Assembly (NCBI GenBank): GCA_009777135.1
Contig: WRMM01000145.1
Span: 1-5,824 of the forward strand
Origin: Candidatus Fibrimonadales bacterium
GTDB taxonomy: Bacteria; Fibrobacterota; Fibrobacteria; Fibrobacterales; Fibrobacteraceae
Direction: 5' to 3'
Length of the DNA: 5,824 bases
Every line of letters begins with the position of its first letter. The stretch's first letter is position 1. Under the pieces are notes generated by a model. That model saw only the letters and a program-made list of their open reading frames with translations. It was not told the origin of the DNA and made no database searches. Made by a program: the position numbers and the translations under genes. Below are positions 1-5,669 of the stretch, piece by piece.

Positions 1-50
1 GCCGCTGTCGCGCCGCCGGCAACACCGCCGATGATTAGTATTTTATCCAT
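1..50 (-). CDS. Pyridine nucleotide-disulfide oxidoreductase, CoA-disulfide reductase/NADH oxidase type (N-terminal fragment)
   Basis: Only the first 16 full codons are in the window; the gene runs off the left edge. They read MDKILIIGGVAGGATA. This is a hydrophobic beta strand followed by the glycine-rich FAD-binding Rossmann turn, and the GGVAGG form is typical of the CoA-disulfide reductase/NADH oxidase group of flavoproteins. Known members use NAD(P)H and FAD to reduce CoA disulfide, oxygen or related thiol substrates in the cytoplasm. The active-site cysteine that would separate the subfamilies lies outside the window. The ATG at 50-48 is favoured because a GGAGATG ribosome-binding sequence (plus coordinates 55-61) sits just upstream. 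It is divergent from the omega/proS operon. The nucleotide-binding fold is near certain; the exact subfamily is inferred from one motif. Confidence 0.72.
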   Translation of the reverse strand, partial: MDKILIIGGVAGGATA

Positions 51-147
51 TTAGCATCTCCAAAATAGGTTCTTCGGCATGGGGAATATAGAATTTTTCG
101 ACAAAAATATTTTCTATATTACCCTTCCCACCAAAAAGAGGTACACA
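51..147. promoter_or_regulatory. Divergent promoter region between the oxidoreductase and the omega/proS operon
   Basis: This 97-base AT-rich gap carries a TATATT hexamer facing each way. The minus-strand copy is at 85-90, within TTCTATATTCC, about 34 bases before the oxidoreductase ATG. The plus-strand copy is at 115-120, within TTTTCTATATTAC, 27 bases before the ATG at 148. Taken as sigma70-like -10 elements, they would give short leaders of roughly 20-30 bases, each containing a Shine-Dalgarno sequence (GGAGATG at 55-61 on minus, GAGGT at 138-142 on plus). No good -35 TTGACA match is seen for either. The promoter roles are inferred from position and symmetry. Confidence 0.5.
138..142 (+). 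promoter_or_regulatory. Ribosome binding site deciding the start at 148
   Basis: GAGGT lies 5 bases before the ATG at 148. The alternative ATG at 79 has only a weak AGGT at 67-70. This favours the shorter 71-residue omega-like product. Confidence 0.5.
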
Positions 148-363
148 ATGCTAGACCAAAAAGTTTACTTGGACGATATTTACGCCAGCAAAAAGTGCGA
201 CGGCTCTCCCTTTAAGGCTGTGGTTATGATGTCCAAAGAAGCCAGATTTATAAACAATCAGGCATATCAGGGCTTTATACAGCTTGAAGAAAAGCCCACC
301 ACCATAGCTATGAACAAATTCAAGCAAGACAAACTGTCTGTGGTGATTAACGAAGAAAAATGA
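148..363 (+). CDS. rpoZ: Omega-like DNA-directed RNA polymerase subunit (RpoZ family, divergent)
   Basis: A small 71-residue protein. Residues about 20-36 (SPFKAVVMMSKEARFIN) align by eye with the omega core helix, whose usual form is RF-LVL-A-KRARQL. Residues 47-63 (EEKPTTIAMNKFKQDKL) match the conserved KPT-IAL-EI--GKI segment. Omega binds the beta' subunit and assists assembly and stability of RNA polymerase. The usual second arginine of the KRAR motif is replaced (SKEAR), so this is a divergent member. The start at 148 is chosen because GAGGT at 138-142 is well spaced from it, a TATATT hexamer lies at 115-120, and omega proteins begin close to this point. An in-frame ATG at 79 would add 23 residues but would swallow both promoter elements. 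The stop overlaps the proS start as ATGA, suggesting translational coupling. Archaeal RpoK is a less likely alternative. Confidence 0.6.
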   Translation: MLDQKVYLDDIYASKKCDGSPFKAVVMMSKEARFINNQAYQGFIQLEEKPTTIAMNKFKQDKLSVVINEEK

Positions 364-2069
364 AGCTCTCAAATTTCTTTTACACAACGCTTCGCGAAAT
401 CCCAAGCGATGCGTCTTTGCCTAGCCATGTATTTTTGATGCGAGGCGGTTACATAAAGCCTCTATCCACAGGTATTTACAGCATTTTGCCCTTGGGCCTC
501 AAGGTCATTCGCAAAATTGAAAACATAATTCGGCAAGAGATGAATGCTATCGGCGGTTTGGAAGCAGACTTGCCCGTTGTGCAAACTGCCGAGCTTTGGA
601 GCGAGGCAGGCCGCTACCAAGCCATAGGCGATGAATTGCTGCGTTTCAAAGACCGCAACAATCACAGCATGGTGCTAGCAATGACCCACGAAGAAGCAAT
701 CACCGACATGGCTCGCTATGTGCTTTCTAGCTATAAGCAATTGCCCTTTATGCTTTATCAGTTCAAAACAAAGTACAGAGATGAGGCGCGCGCGCGTGGC
801 GGCTTGATAAGAGTGCGTGAATTTGAAATGAAAGATGCCTACAGTTTTCATGCCACAGAAGAAGACTTAGACAAGCACTACGAGCTTGAATACAAGGCTT
901 ACCAAAATATTTTCCGCAAAGTTGGAATTGAGCCGGTGATAGTGCAATCTGACACGGGAATAATGGGCGGTAAAATAGCTCACGAATTTATGCTAGCCAC
1001 GCCAAACGGCGAAGATTATTTAATTATTTGCAAACATTGCAAATACCAAGCAAACCGAGAAATCGCCGAATTTGTGCGGCAACCTGTTATCAATTCCCAA
1101 AATCCATTGGAAAAAGTCTCCACCCCAAACAAAAAAACAATAGAAGAAGTTTGCTCATTTTTAAATGCAAACACAGAAAGCTCCGGCAAATGCGTATTTT
1201 TTGACGCAGAGGGCAAACTGGTTGTGGCTCTTGTCCAAGGAAGTCTGGAAATCAGCGAAACCAAATTACGCAACTATTTAAAAAGCAAAGTTCTAATCCC
1301 AGCTTCAGAAGAACTGATAAAAGCAAGCGGAATGGTACCTGGCTATGCAAGCCCCATAAACGCAAAAGATTGCAGAGTTATAGTGGATACTGGCGCGGCA
1401 GAATGCACAGACTTGATTGTTGGCGCAAACGAAGAGGGCTATCACTTTAAGCATTGCGTTCCAAAGCGGGATTTTGCAAATTTTGAAACCGCAGACATAG
1501 CAGAAGCTGCAGAAAATTGTCTTTGCATCAAGTGCGAAAAACCGCTTACAGAAACTCGCGGCATTGAGCTTGGCAATATATTCAAACTAGGCACAAAATT
1601 CAGCGAAAATATGGGCTGTGTTTTTACGGATGCAAACGGCGAGGCAAAGCCTGCAATAATGGGTTGCTACGGAATAGGCGTTGGCCGTTTGATGGCAAGC
1701 GTTGTGGAGCACAGCCACGATGATTTTGGCCCGATTTGGCCCATGTCTATTGCGCCCTTCCATGTTCTTATTGTTCAAATATCAAAAGACGATGAGGTTT
1801 TGCAGGTATCTGAGCAGCTTGAAAAGGAACTGACCGAGCAGGGCATTGAAGTTTTGGTTGACGACAGAGATGAGCGACCCGGCGTTAAGTTTAAAGATGG
1901 CGATTTGTGGGGGATTCCAATTCGCATAGCCATTGGCAAAAAAGGGCTGGCAGAGGGAAAGGTGGAATGGAAAATTCGCGGCAAAAAAGAAATGGAAATG
2001 GTTCCAATTGCTGAAATTTTGGGTAGGGTTAGAGAGACATCTACCCCAATTTTATCCTCGGGTCAATAA
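360..2069 (+). CDS. proS: Prolyl-tRNA synthetase, bacterial type with editing insertion domain
   Basis: A 569-residue class II synthetase that charges tRNA-Pro with proline using ATP in the cytoplasm. Visible parts in order are: a class II N-terminal core with motif 1 around residues 53-74; the THEEAITD loop at 109-116; motif 2 at about 140-164 (YRDEARARGG followed by REFEMKDAYSFH); an insertion domain at about 233-400; motif 3 at 435-450 (GCYGIGVGRLMASVVE); and a C-terminal anticodon-binding domain from about 467. The insertion resembles the YbaK-like INS domain that deacylates Ala-tRNA-Pro. It has a lysine at 277 near the position of the known editing lysine, and the GANEEGYH stretch at 355-362. 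CxxC pairs at 224-227 and 389-392 flank it and may bind zinc. Length is normal for the bacterial form. Archaeal-type ProRS lacks this insertion. The start overlaps the omega-like gene by 4 bases, so the two genes are probably cotranscribed. Confidence 0.97.
   Translation: MKLSNFFYTTLREIPSDASLPSHVFLMRGGYIKPLSTGIYSILPLGLKVIRKIENIIRQEMNAIGGLEADLPVVQTAELWSEAGRYQAIGDELLRFKDRNNHSMVLAMTHEEAITDMARYVLSSYKQLPFMLYQFKTKYRDEARARGGLIRVREFEMKDAYSFHATEEDLDKHYELEYKAYQNIFRKVGIEPVIVQSDTGIMGGKIAHEFMLATPNGEDYLIICKHCKYQANREIAEFVRQPVINSQNPLEKVSTPNKKTIEEVCSFLNANTESSGKCVFFDAEGKLVVALVQGSLEISETKLRNYLKSKVLIPASEELIKASGMVPGYASPINAKDCRVIVDTGAAECTDLIVGANEEGYHFKHCVPKRDFANFETADIAEAAENCLCIKCEKPLTETRGIELGNIFKLGTKFSENMGCVFTDANGEAKPAIMGCYGIGVGRLMASVVEHSHDDFGPIWPMSIAPFHVLIVQISKDDEVLQVSEQLEKELTEQGIEVLVDDRDERPGVKFKDGDLWGIPIRIAIGKKGLAEGKVEWKIRGKKEMEMVPIAEILGRVRETSTPILSSGQ
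2021..2046. terminator. Possible bidirectional hairpin at the convergent gene ends
   Basis: GGGTAG at 2021-2026 pairs perfectly with CTACCC at 2041-2046 across a 14-base loop, with short imperfect AT-rich pairing outside. A four-T run (2050-2053) follows on the plus strand; the minus-strand side has only a short A/T run. The hairpin lies inside the 3' end of proS, and one arm contains the stop codon of the permease gene. It is the only terminator-like structure seen between these converging operons, and it is weak because the loop is large and the T tract short. Confidence 0.3.
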
Positions 2070-3045
2070 ATCCATACAGCAAATCGCTGAACAATCTGCC
2101 TAGCATTGCCATAAAACAGGATAGCACTATTATTCCCAAAACAACGTTGTAATCTCTATGCACCATGGCGTTGTAGTATAAAAGACCCATGCCGTCTATA
2201 TCAAAAACTTTTTCAATCAATAGCGCGCCTGCGAACATCAGGGTGAAGATTTCGCTCATTCTGGTGGCTAAGGGAAGCAACGCGTTTCTAAGAGCGTGCT
2301 TGAACAAAGCCTCCCTGAAAGACAAGCCTTTTGCCAAAGCGGTTCGCATATAGTCTTTGCCCATTTCTTCCATAACGGAATTTTTCATTAAGAGGGTTAA
2401 AAATGCAAACTCCGCAAGAATGTAGCAAAGAAATGGCAAAAACAAGTGATGCGCCAAGTCTAGCAGTTTTTCAAAAAAAGACATGTATTCAAAATTATCG
2501 GAAGAGAGGCCACCTAACGGAAATAAATCCAAAAATGTGCCTCCCGCCAAAAATACTATGAGCAAAATGCCAAGCGCATAACCTGGCACAACATAGCCAG
2601 AAAACATAAGAGCGCTGGTTATGGAATCAAACTTGGAGCCGTTCTTAACCGCCTTGGCAAGCCCCAGCGGAATGCAAACCAAATAAGAAATTATAAACGA
2701 GCTTAACCCAAAAAACAGCGAAACCGGAAATTTGGAAGATATAACCTGCCATGCGGGCTTGCCATAAGCAAAACTCTCTCCAAAATCCAAACGCGCAACT
2801 TTGGAAAGCCAAATAAAATAACGCTCCATCAAAGGTTTGTCAAAACCAAAATACGCCTTTATCTGCTCAATTTGCTCTGGGCTTAAATTATGCCCGCCGC
2901 TCATATTTGCAGCGCTTTGCGCCTTTGAAATCATCTCCTCAACCGGCCCTCCGGGCACCAGCTGAACAATCAAAAAACACACAAAAGAAATTCCCAGCAA
3001 TGTGGGGAACATCAACAGCAGTCTTTTGACTATGTATTTTAGCAT
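2041..3045 (-). CDS. yejB: ABC transporter permease, YejB/DppB/OppB family
   Basis: A 334-residue inner-membrane permease of the peptide/nickel/microcin C class of binding-protein-dependent ABC importers. The N-terminus has the family's typical first membrane helix (residues 9-31) followed by LVPGGPVE. Further hydrophobic segments lie at about 106-128, 142-167, 196-220, 262-280 and 300-322, giving six in total. The EAA loop that contacts the ATPase is at 231-259 (DYMRTALAKG followed by a helix ending LRNALLPL). The C-terminus ends in the characteristic FIDPRIKLG. The long periplasmic stretch with PGGPVEEMI fits YejB better than OppB, but substrate cannot be read from sequence. The ATG follows the SDR stop codon after one base. 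The next gene along is convergent proS, so the usual second permease, ATPase and binding protein are not adjacent downstream. It overlaps the 3' end of proS by 29 bases. Confidence 0.9.
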   Translation of the reverse strand: MLKYIVKRLLLMFPTLLGISFVCFLIVQLVPGGPVEEMISKAQSAANMSGGHNLSPEQIEQIKAYFGFDKPLMERYFIWLSKVARLDFGESFAYGKPAWQVISSKFPVSLFFGLSSFIISYLVCIPLGLAKAVKNGSKFDSITSALMFSGYVVPGYALGILLIVFLAGGTFLDLFPLGGLSSDNFEYMSFFEKLLDLAHHLFLPFLCYILAEFAFLTLLMKNSVMEEMGKDYMRTALAKGLSFREALFKHALRNALLPLATRMSEIFTLMFAGALLIEKVFDIDGMGLLYYNAMVHRDYNVVLGIIVLSCFMAMLGRLFSDLLYGFIDPRIKLG

Positions 3046-3046
3046 C

Positions 3047-3934
3047 TTACAATTCTAAATTCCATTTGATATGCTCGTCCAGAAAATCATTGCCATTGAA
3101 TTTTAAGCCAAAAAACTTTTCCATTTTTTCCAAAGAGAAAAGGCTCGGTTCGCTGCCCCAGCCCTTGTCTTCTTCTTCAATAACCGCTTTTGTTCCGGGG
3201 CGCATGGCAATGGCTCGTTCTGCAATGCTTTTCCAGCCTATCCACTCTGTGCCAAGGCCAAAAAACACCTCTTCGCTCAAATTGCTTTCCAAAACTGCAG
3301 CGTAGAGCTTTGCAAGTTGAGAGGCGTGGATAAATTGAGTGCCATCATGTTTTGTCAAGCAAACTGCCTTATTTTCTTTTACCGCTTTTGCAATGTTGAA
3401 AAATCTGCGGTCGGGCTGGGTTACGCCGTCTGGAAAAGCCAAGTGGCCAAAGGTATAGCCTGGGCGAATAATGTTTCTTTTCATTTTTTTGAACCCTAGG
3501 GTATAGGCTTCGCCAGATGCTTTTGTTGCCCCGTATAAATCTTGCGGCATGCAAACCATGCTTTCATTTGCGTTTTTGCGAACTTTGCCAAAAGCAGCTG
3601 TGCTTGAAGTGTAAATAAATTTTTCGCATCCGTTTTCTGCTGCAAATTCCAAAAGCTGAGCGGTGACTGCGGTGTCGTTTGCAAGCATTGCAAGCGGAGT
3701 ATCGCCCCAGCCAAGCGCAATATGAACGCAAGCCTGGCAACCTTCCAAGCCTTTTTTTATTGCCTCTGCATCAAGCAAGCCGGCATGAAGTATTTCAACT
3801 TTTTCATGCTTTGCCAAACTCGGAATTTTATTTGGATTCCTAGCTAAAATCTTCAGCGAATAGCCGCAATCCAAAAATTCTTTTGCAACAAAGTGCCCTA
3901 TAAAGCCTGTGCCGCCTGTTAAGAAAATACGCAT
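3047..3934 (-). CDS. NAD(P)-dependent epimerase/dehydratase, extended SDR family
   Basis: A 295-residue cytoplasmic Rossmann-fold protein. The N-terminus MRIFLTGGTGFIGHFVAKEF carries the GxxGxxG dinucleotide-binding motif at residues 7-13. The strand-and-serine motif YTSSTAAFG is at 108-116, and the catalytic YxxxK pair is Y134 and K138 (LYGATKAS). IIRPGYTFG at 155-163 is the usual following segment. These are hallmarks of the extended short-chain dehydrogenase family that includes sugar-nucleotide epimerases, dihydroflavonol reductases and ketoreductases. The C-terminal third, which sets substrate choice, gives no clear specificity. Length is usual for the group. It starts one base after the cutA stop codon and ends one base before the permease start, so cotranscription with both is very likely. 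No sugar-pathway gene is nearby to suggest a substrate. Confidence 0.9.
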   Translation of the reverse strand: MRIFLTGGTGFIGHFVAKEFLDCGYSLKILARNPNKIPSLAKHEKVEILHAGLLDAEAIKKGLEGCQACVHIALGWGDTPLAMLANDTAVTAQLLEFAAENGCEKFIYTSSTAAFGKVRKNANESMVCMPQDLYGATKASGEAYTLGFKKMKRNIIRPGYTFGHLAFPDGVTQPDRRFFNIAKAVKENKAVCLTKHDGTQFIHASQLAKLYAAVLESNLSEEVFFGLGTEWIGWKSIAERAIAMRPGTKAVIEEEDKGWGSEPSLFSLEKMEKFFGLKFNGNDFLDEHIKWNLEL

Positions 3935-3935
3935 T

Positions 3936-4262
3936 CTAAGTCTCTTTGTTCGTTATGCAATTCTCCATCCATTCAAAGTAGGGAGCATAGGCTCCAGCTG
4001 CGTTAAAGAACAGAATTTGCGGAAGTTCGTAGGGGTGTCTTTCCAGAATGGCTTTTTCCAAACTTTCGTGGTGATAGGATGGAATTTTGCAAATCAGCAA
4101 AATTTCATTTTCATCTTCAATTTTACCTTTCCATTTATAAACGGAATTTACAGGCAAAAGCTGAACGCAAGCGGCAAAGCTCCCTTCAACAAGTTCCCGC
4201 GCCATTTTCTTGGCGCTTTCCATATCTGGCATTGTAGTTGTGCATATTGTTGGACGAGACAT
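3936..4262 (-). CDS. cutA: CutA1 family divalent-cation tolerance protein
   Basis: A 108-residue small protein of the ferredoxin-like CutA1 family, which forms very stable trimers. It shows ICTTTMPDMESAKKMA at the start, the family signature AACVQLLP at 30-37, YKWKGKIEDENE at 42-53, and RHPYELPQI at 75-83. Length and motif spacing match CutA closely. Escherichia coli cutA mutations affected copper tolerance, but the molecular role of the family remains unsettled; the family name does not prove metal handling here. The start is fixed by the family's N-terminus: no other ATG fits before the first conserved strand. There is no Shine-Dalgarno sequence immediately before it; instead a promoter-like TTTTCTATATTAC fills most of the 20-base gap to the upstream gene. 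It is followed after one base by the SDR gene. Confidence 0.95.
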   Translation of the reverse strand: MSRPTICTTTMPDMESAKKMARELVEGSFAACVQLLPVNSVYKWKGKIEDENEILLICKIPSYHHESLEKAILERHPYELPQILFFNAAGAYAPYFEWMENCITNKET

Positions 4263-4267
4263 GCAGT

Positions 4268-4280
4268 GTAATATAGAAAA
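4268..4280 (-). promoter_or_regulatory. Promoter-like 13-mer in the gap before cutA
   Basis: The minus strand reads TTTTCTATATTAC, identical to the 13-mer at 110-122 on the plus strand before the omega-like gene. Its TATATT hexamer ends 7 bases before the cutA ATG, so a -10 function would place the transcript start about at the start codon. It may be an internal promoter giving cutA, SDR and permease expression independent of the methylthiotransferase gene. Inferred from the repeat only; no -35 element was recognised. Confidence 0.35.
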
Positions 4281-4282
4281 GT

Positions 4283-5557
4283 TTAGCTTTCTCCTATCAA
4301 CGCAAACGGCTCCGCGCTCTTGATCTTAACGCTAACTCTATCGCCAATACTGTAATCCCCGTGCACTGCAACGGACTTATAGTTATTAGCTCTGCCAATC
4401 CAAGAACCTCTTTTGCCCGCTTCGTCTATTAAAATGCTTTGCTCCGTGCCAATGTATTTTAAATTGCTTTGCAAAACGGTCTCCGTGAAAACTTTTGTCA
4501 ATTCTGCGCTTCGCCTATGCTTTTCATCGCTGGGAATTTGATTTGGCATTTTTGCCGCAAGCGTTCCCTTGCGAGGCACAAAGCGAGTTCTGTTGCAGCC
4601 AGTTGGCTTGCTCCATCTGATTAAATCCAAGCTCTCTTGAAAATCTTCTTCTGTTTCGCCCGGAAAACCAACTATAATATCTGTGGAAATTGCAAAATCG
4701 CTAAACTGGGAATAAAAAAGTTCTGCAAGTTTTTTGTAATCTTCAACGGTGTGCTTGCGTTTCATGGCTTGCAAAACCTTGTCGCTGCCGCTTTGCACAG
4801 GTAAATGCAAAAATTTGAACACCCTTTCGTCTTTGTAAACTTCTATCAATTTTTCCGCATAGCTCAAAGTATGCCTTGGATTTCCCATGCCCATTCTTAT
4901 GCGGTAATCGCCTTTGATTTTTGATAAAATTTTCTGCACAAGCTCCGCTAAATCCGTGCCTGCGTCAAAGCCGTAGCAACTAGCATCTTGCGCTGTTAGC
5001 CAAATTTCTTTGCAGCCGTCTTCTATCAAAATTTTTGCCTCTTCCACAATTTGCAAAATATCATAGCTTTTGAGTTTCCCTTTTACCATTCTTGTTGAGC
5101 AAAAAGAACAGGCATCCATGCAGCCTTCGGCAATGCTGATAATTCCCACAATGGGATTTTTGCGAATTTTAGGAATTCCCAATTTTGGAGAATGCTCTTT
5201 TTGCAAATCCAAAACCGTCTCGCCTGCGATTATTTTTTTAATGATAGCAGGAATTCTTTCCACAGCGTGCGTGCTTGCCACGGAAATTGTCTTGTCTATT
5301 TTCTGCAGCGAAGCTATTAGTTCTGGCGTTGTGCAACCAGTCACTAACATTGGGATTTTTGGATGATTTTCTTTTGCCGTTCTCACAGCTTTTAATGCAG
5401 AACTATCGCCTTTGACGGTGCACAGGTTTAGTATTATAGCGTGGGGGTTGGAAACCGCCCCAAATGCAACATCAAAATTATTTTTTGCCAACAAACCCGC
5501 AATTTGTTCGCTTTCGCTTAAATTAGCGCTACAGCCTTGAGAGATTAGAAGGAGCAT
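4283..5557 (-). CDS. tRNA methylthiotransferase, e-MtaB (CDKAL1-like, archaeal/eukaryotic type)
   Basis: A 424-residue radical-SAM enzyme. Family members add a methylthio group to t6A at position 37 of ANN-decoding tRNAs, giving ms2t6A. Domains in order are: the N-terminal UPF0004 domain with cluster cysteines C9 (QGCSAN), C46 (LNLCTVKG) and C75 (VTGCTTPE); the radical-SAM core with C146, C150 and C153 (EGCMDACSFCSTR); and a C-terminal TRAM RNA-binding domain from about 363. The NLCTVKG motif, the LPKIRKNP-like segment (IPKIRKNPIV at 128-137), EIWLTAQD at 184-191 and FLHLPVQSGSD at 249-259 match CDKAL1 and archaeal homologues more closely than bacterial MiaB, RimO or MtaB. All six cluster cysteines are present. 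The start is well placed, though it lacks a Shine-Dalgarno sequence. It is the first gene of the four-gene minus-strand cluster. The family is firm; the subgroup comes from recalled motifs and needs a tree. Confidence 0.92.
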   Translation of the reverse strand: MLLLISQGCSANLSESEQIAGLLAKNNFDVAFGAVSNPHAIILNLCTVKGDSSALKAVRTAKENHPKIPMLVTGCTTPELIASLQKIDKTISVASTHAVERIPAIIKKIIAGETVLDLQKEHSPKLGIPKIRKNPIVGIISIAEGCMDACSFCSTRMVKGKLKSYDILQIVEEAKILIEDGCKEIWLTAQDASCYGFDAGTDLAELVQKILSKIKGDYRIRMGMGNPRHTLSYAEKLIEVYKDERVFKFLHLPVQSGSDKVLQAMKRKHTVEDYKKLAELFYSQFSDFAISTDIIVGFPGETEEDFQESLDLIRWSKPTGCNRTRFVPRKGTLAAKMPNQIPSDEKHRRSAELTKVFTETVLQSNLKYIGTEQSILIDEAGKRGSWIGRANNYKSVAVHGDYSIGDRVSVKIKSAEPFALIGES

Positions 5558-5669
5558 TTTTGCTTAAAATAGAAAAATTAAGCTATCTCTTTAAGGCTTA
5601 GTTTCCTAATATTTTTTTTAGTATATTTATGATAGATGTTTGAAGTGACTATGACAAGGCATAGGTGAG
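5558..5669. promoter_or_regulatory. Divergent intergenic region between the methylthiotransferase and ribD
   Basis: This 112-base AT-rich gap separates diverging genes. On the minus strand, TTTTCTATTTTA (plus coordinates 5565-5576) ends about 7 bases before the methylthiotransferase ATG and resembles the promoter-like motif seen elsewhere in the window. On the plus strand, TATATT at 5622-5627 lies 42 bases before the ribD ATG and could be its -10 element. A run of T at 5611-5619 precedes it. No FMN riboswitch was recognised. Confidence 0.4.
5562..5583. repeat. Inverted repeat GCTTAA-N10-TTAAGC over the methylthiotransferase promoter
   Basis: GCTTAA at 5562-5567 and TTAAGC at 5578-5583 form perfect 6-base arms around a 10-base A-rich centre that holds the putative -10 element of the minus-strand gene. 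A third, partial copy GGCTTA lies at 5595-5600. It could be an operator for a dimeric regulator, or a chance feature of AT-rich DNA. No T tract follows that would make it a terminator. Confidence 0.3.

Noticed and set aside
85..122. TATA boxes of an archaeal promoter, with the e-MtaB gene suggesting an archaeal genome
   Set aside because: The spacing to starts and the Shine-Dalgarno sites fit bacterial -10 elements better, and the INS-containing ProRS, YejB-like permease and RibD are bacterial. The archaeal reading is not fully excluded.
151..405. Minus-strand open frame of 84 codons opposite the omega-like gene and proS start
   Set aside because: It is antisense to two well-supported genes, with no recognisable motif and no ribosome-binding support.
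1029..1538. Truncated or degenerate editing domain in ProRS
   Set aside because: The insertion domain is near normal length, with the lysine at 277 and the GANEEGYH stretch present, so it looks intact.
3066..3305. Plus-strand open frame of 79 codons opposite the SDR C-terminus
   Set aside because: Antisense to a complete SDR gene, with low-complexity composition and no motif.
3909..4271. Plus-strand open frame of 120 codons opposite cutA
   Set aside because: cutA on the minus strand has clear family motifs; the plus-strand product looks like an antisense shadow, with no family resemblance.
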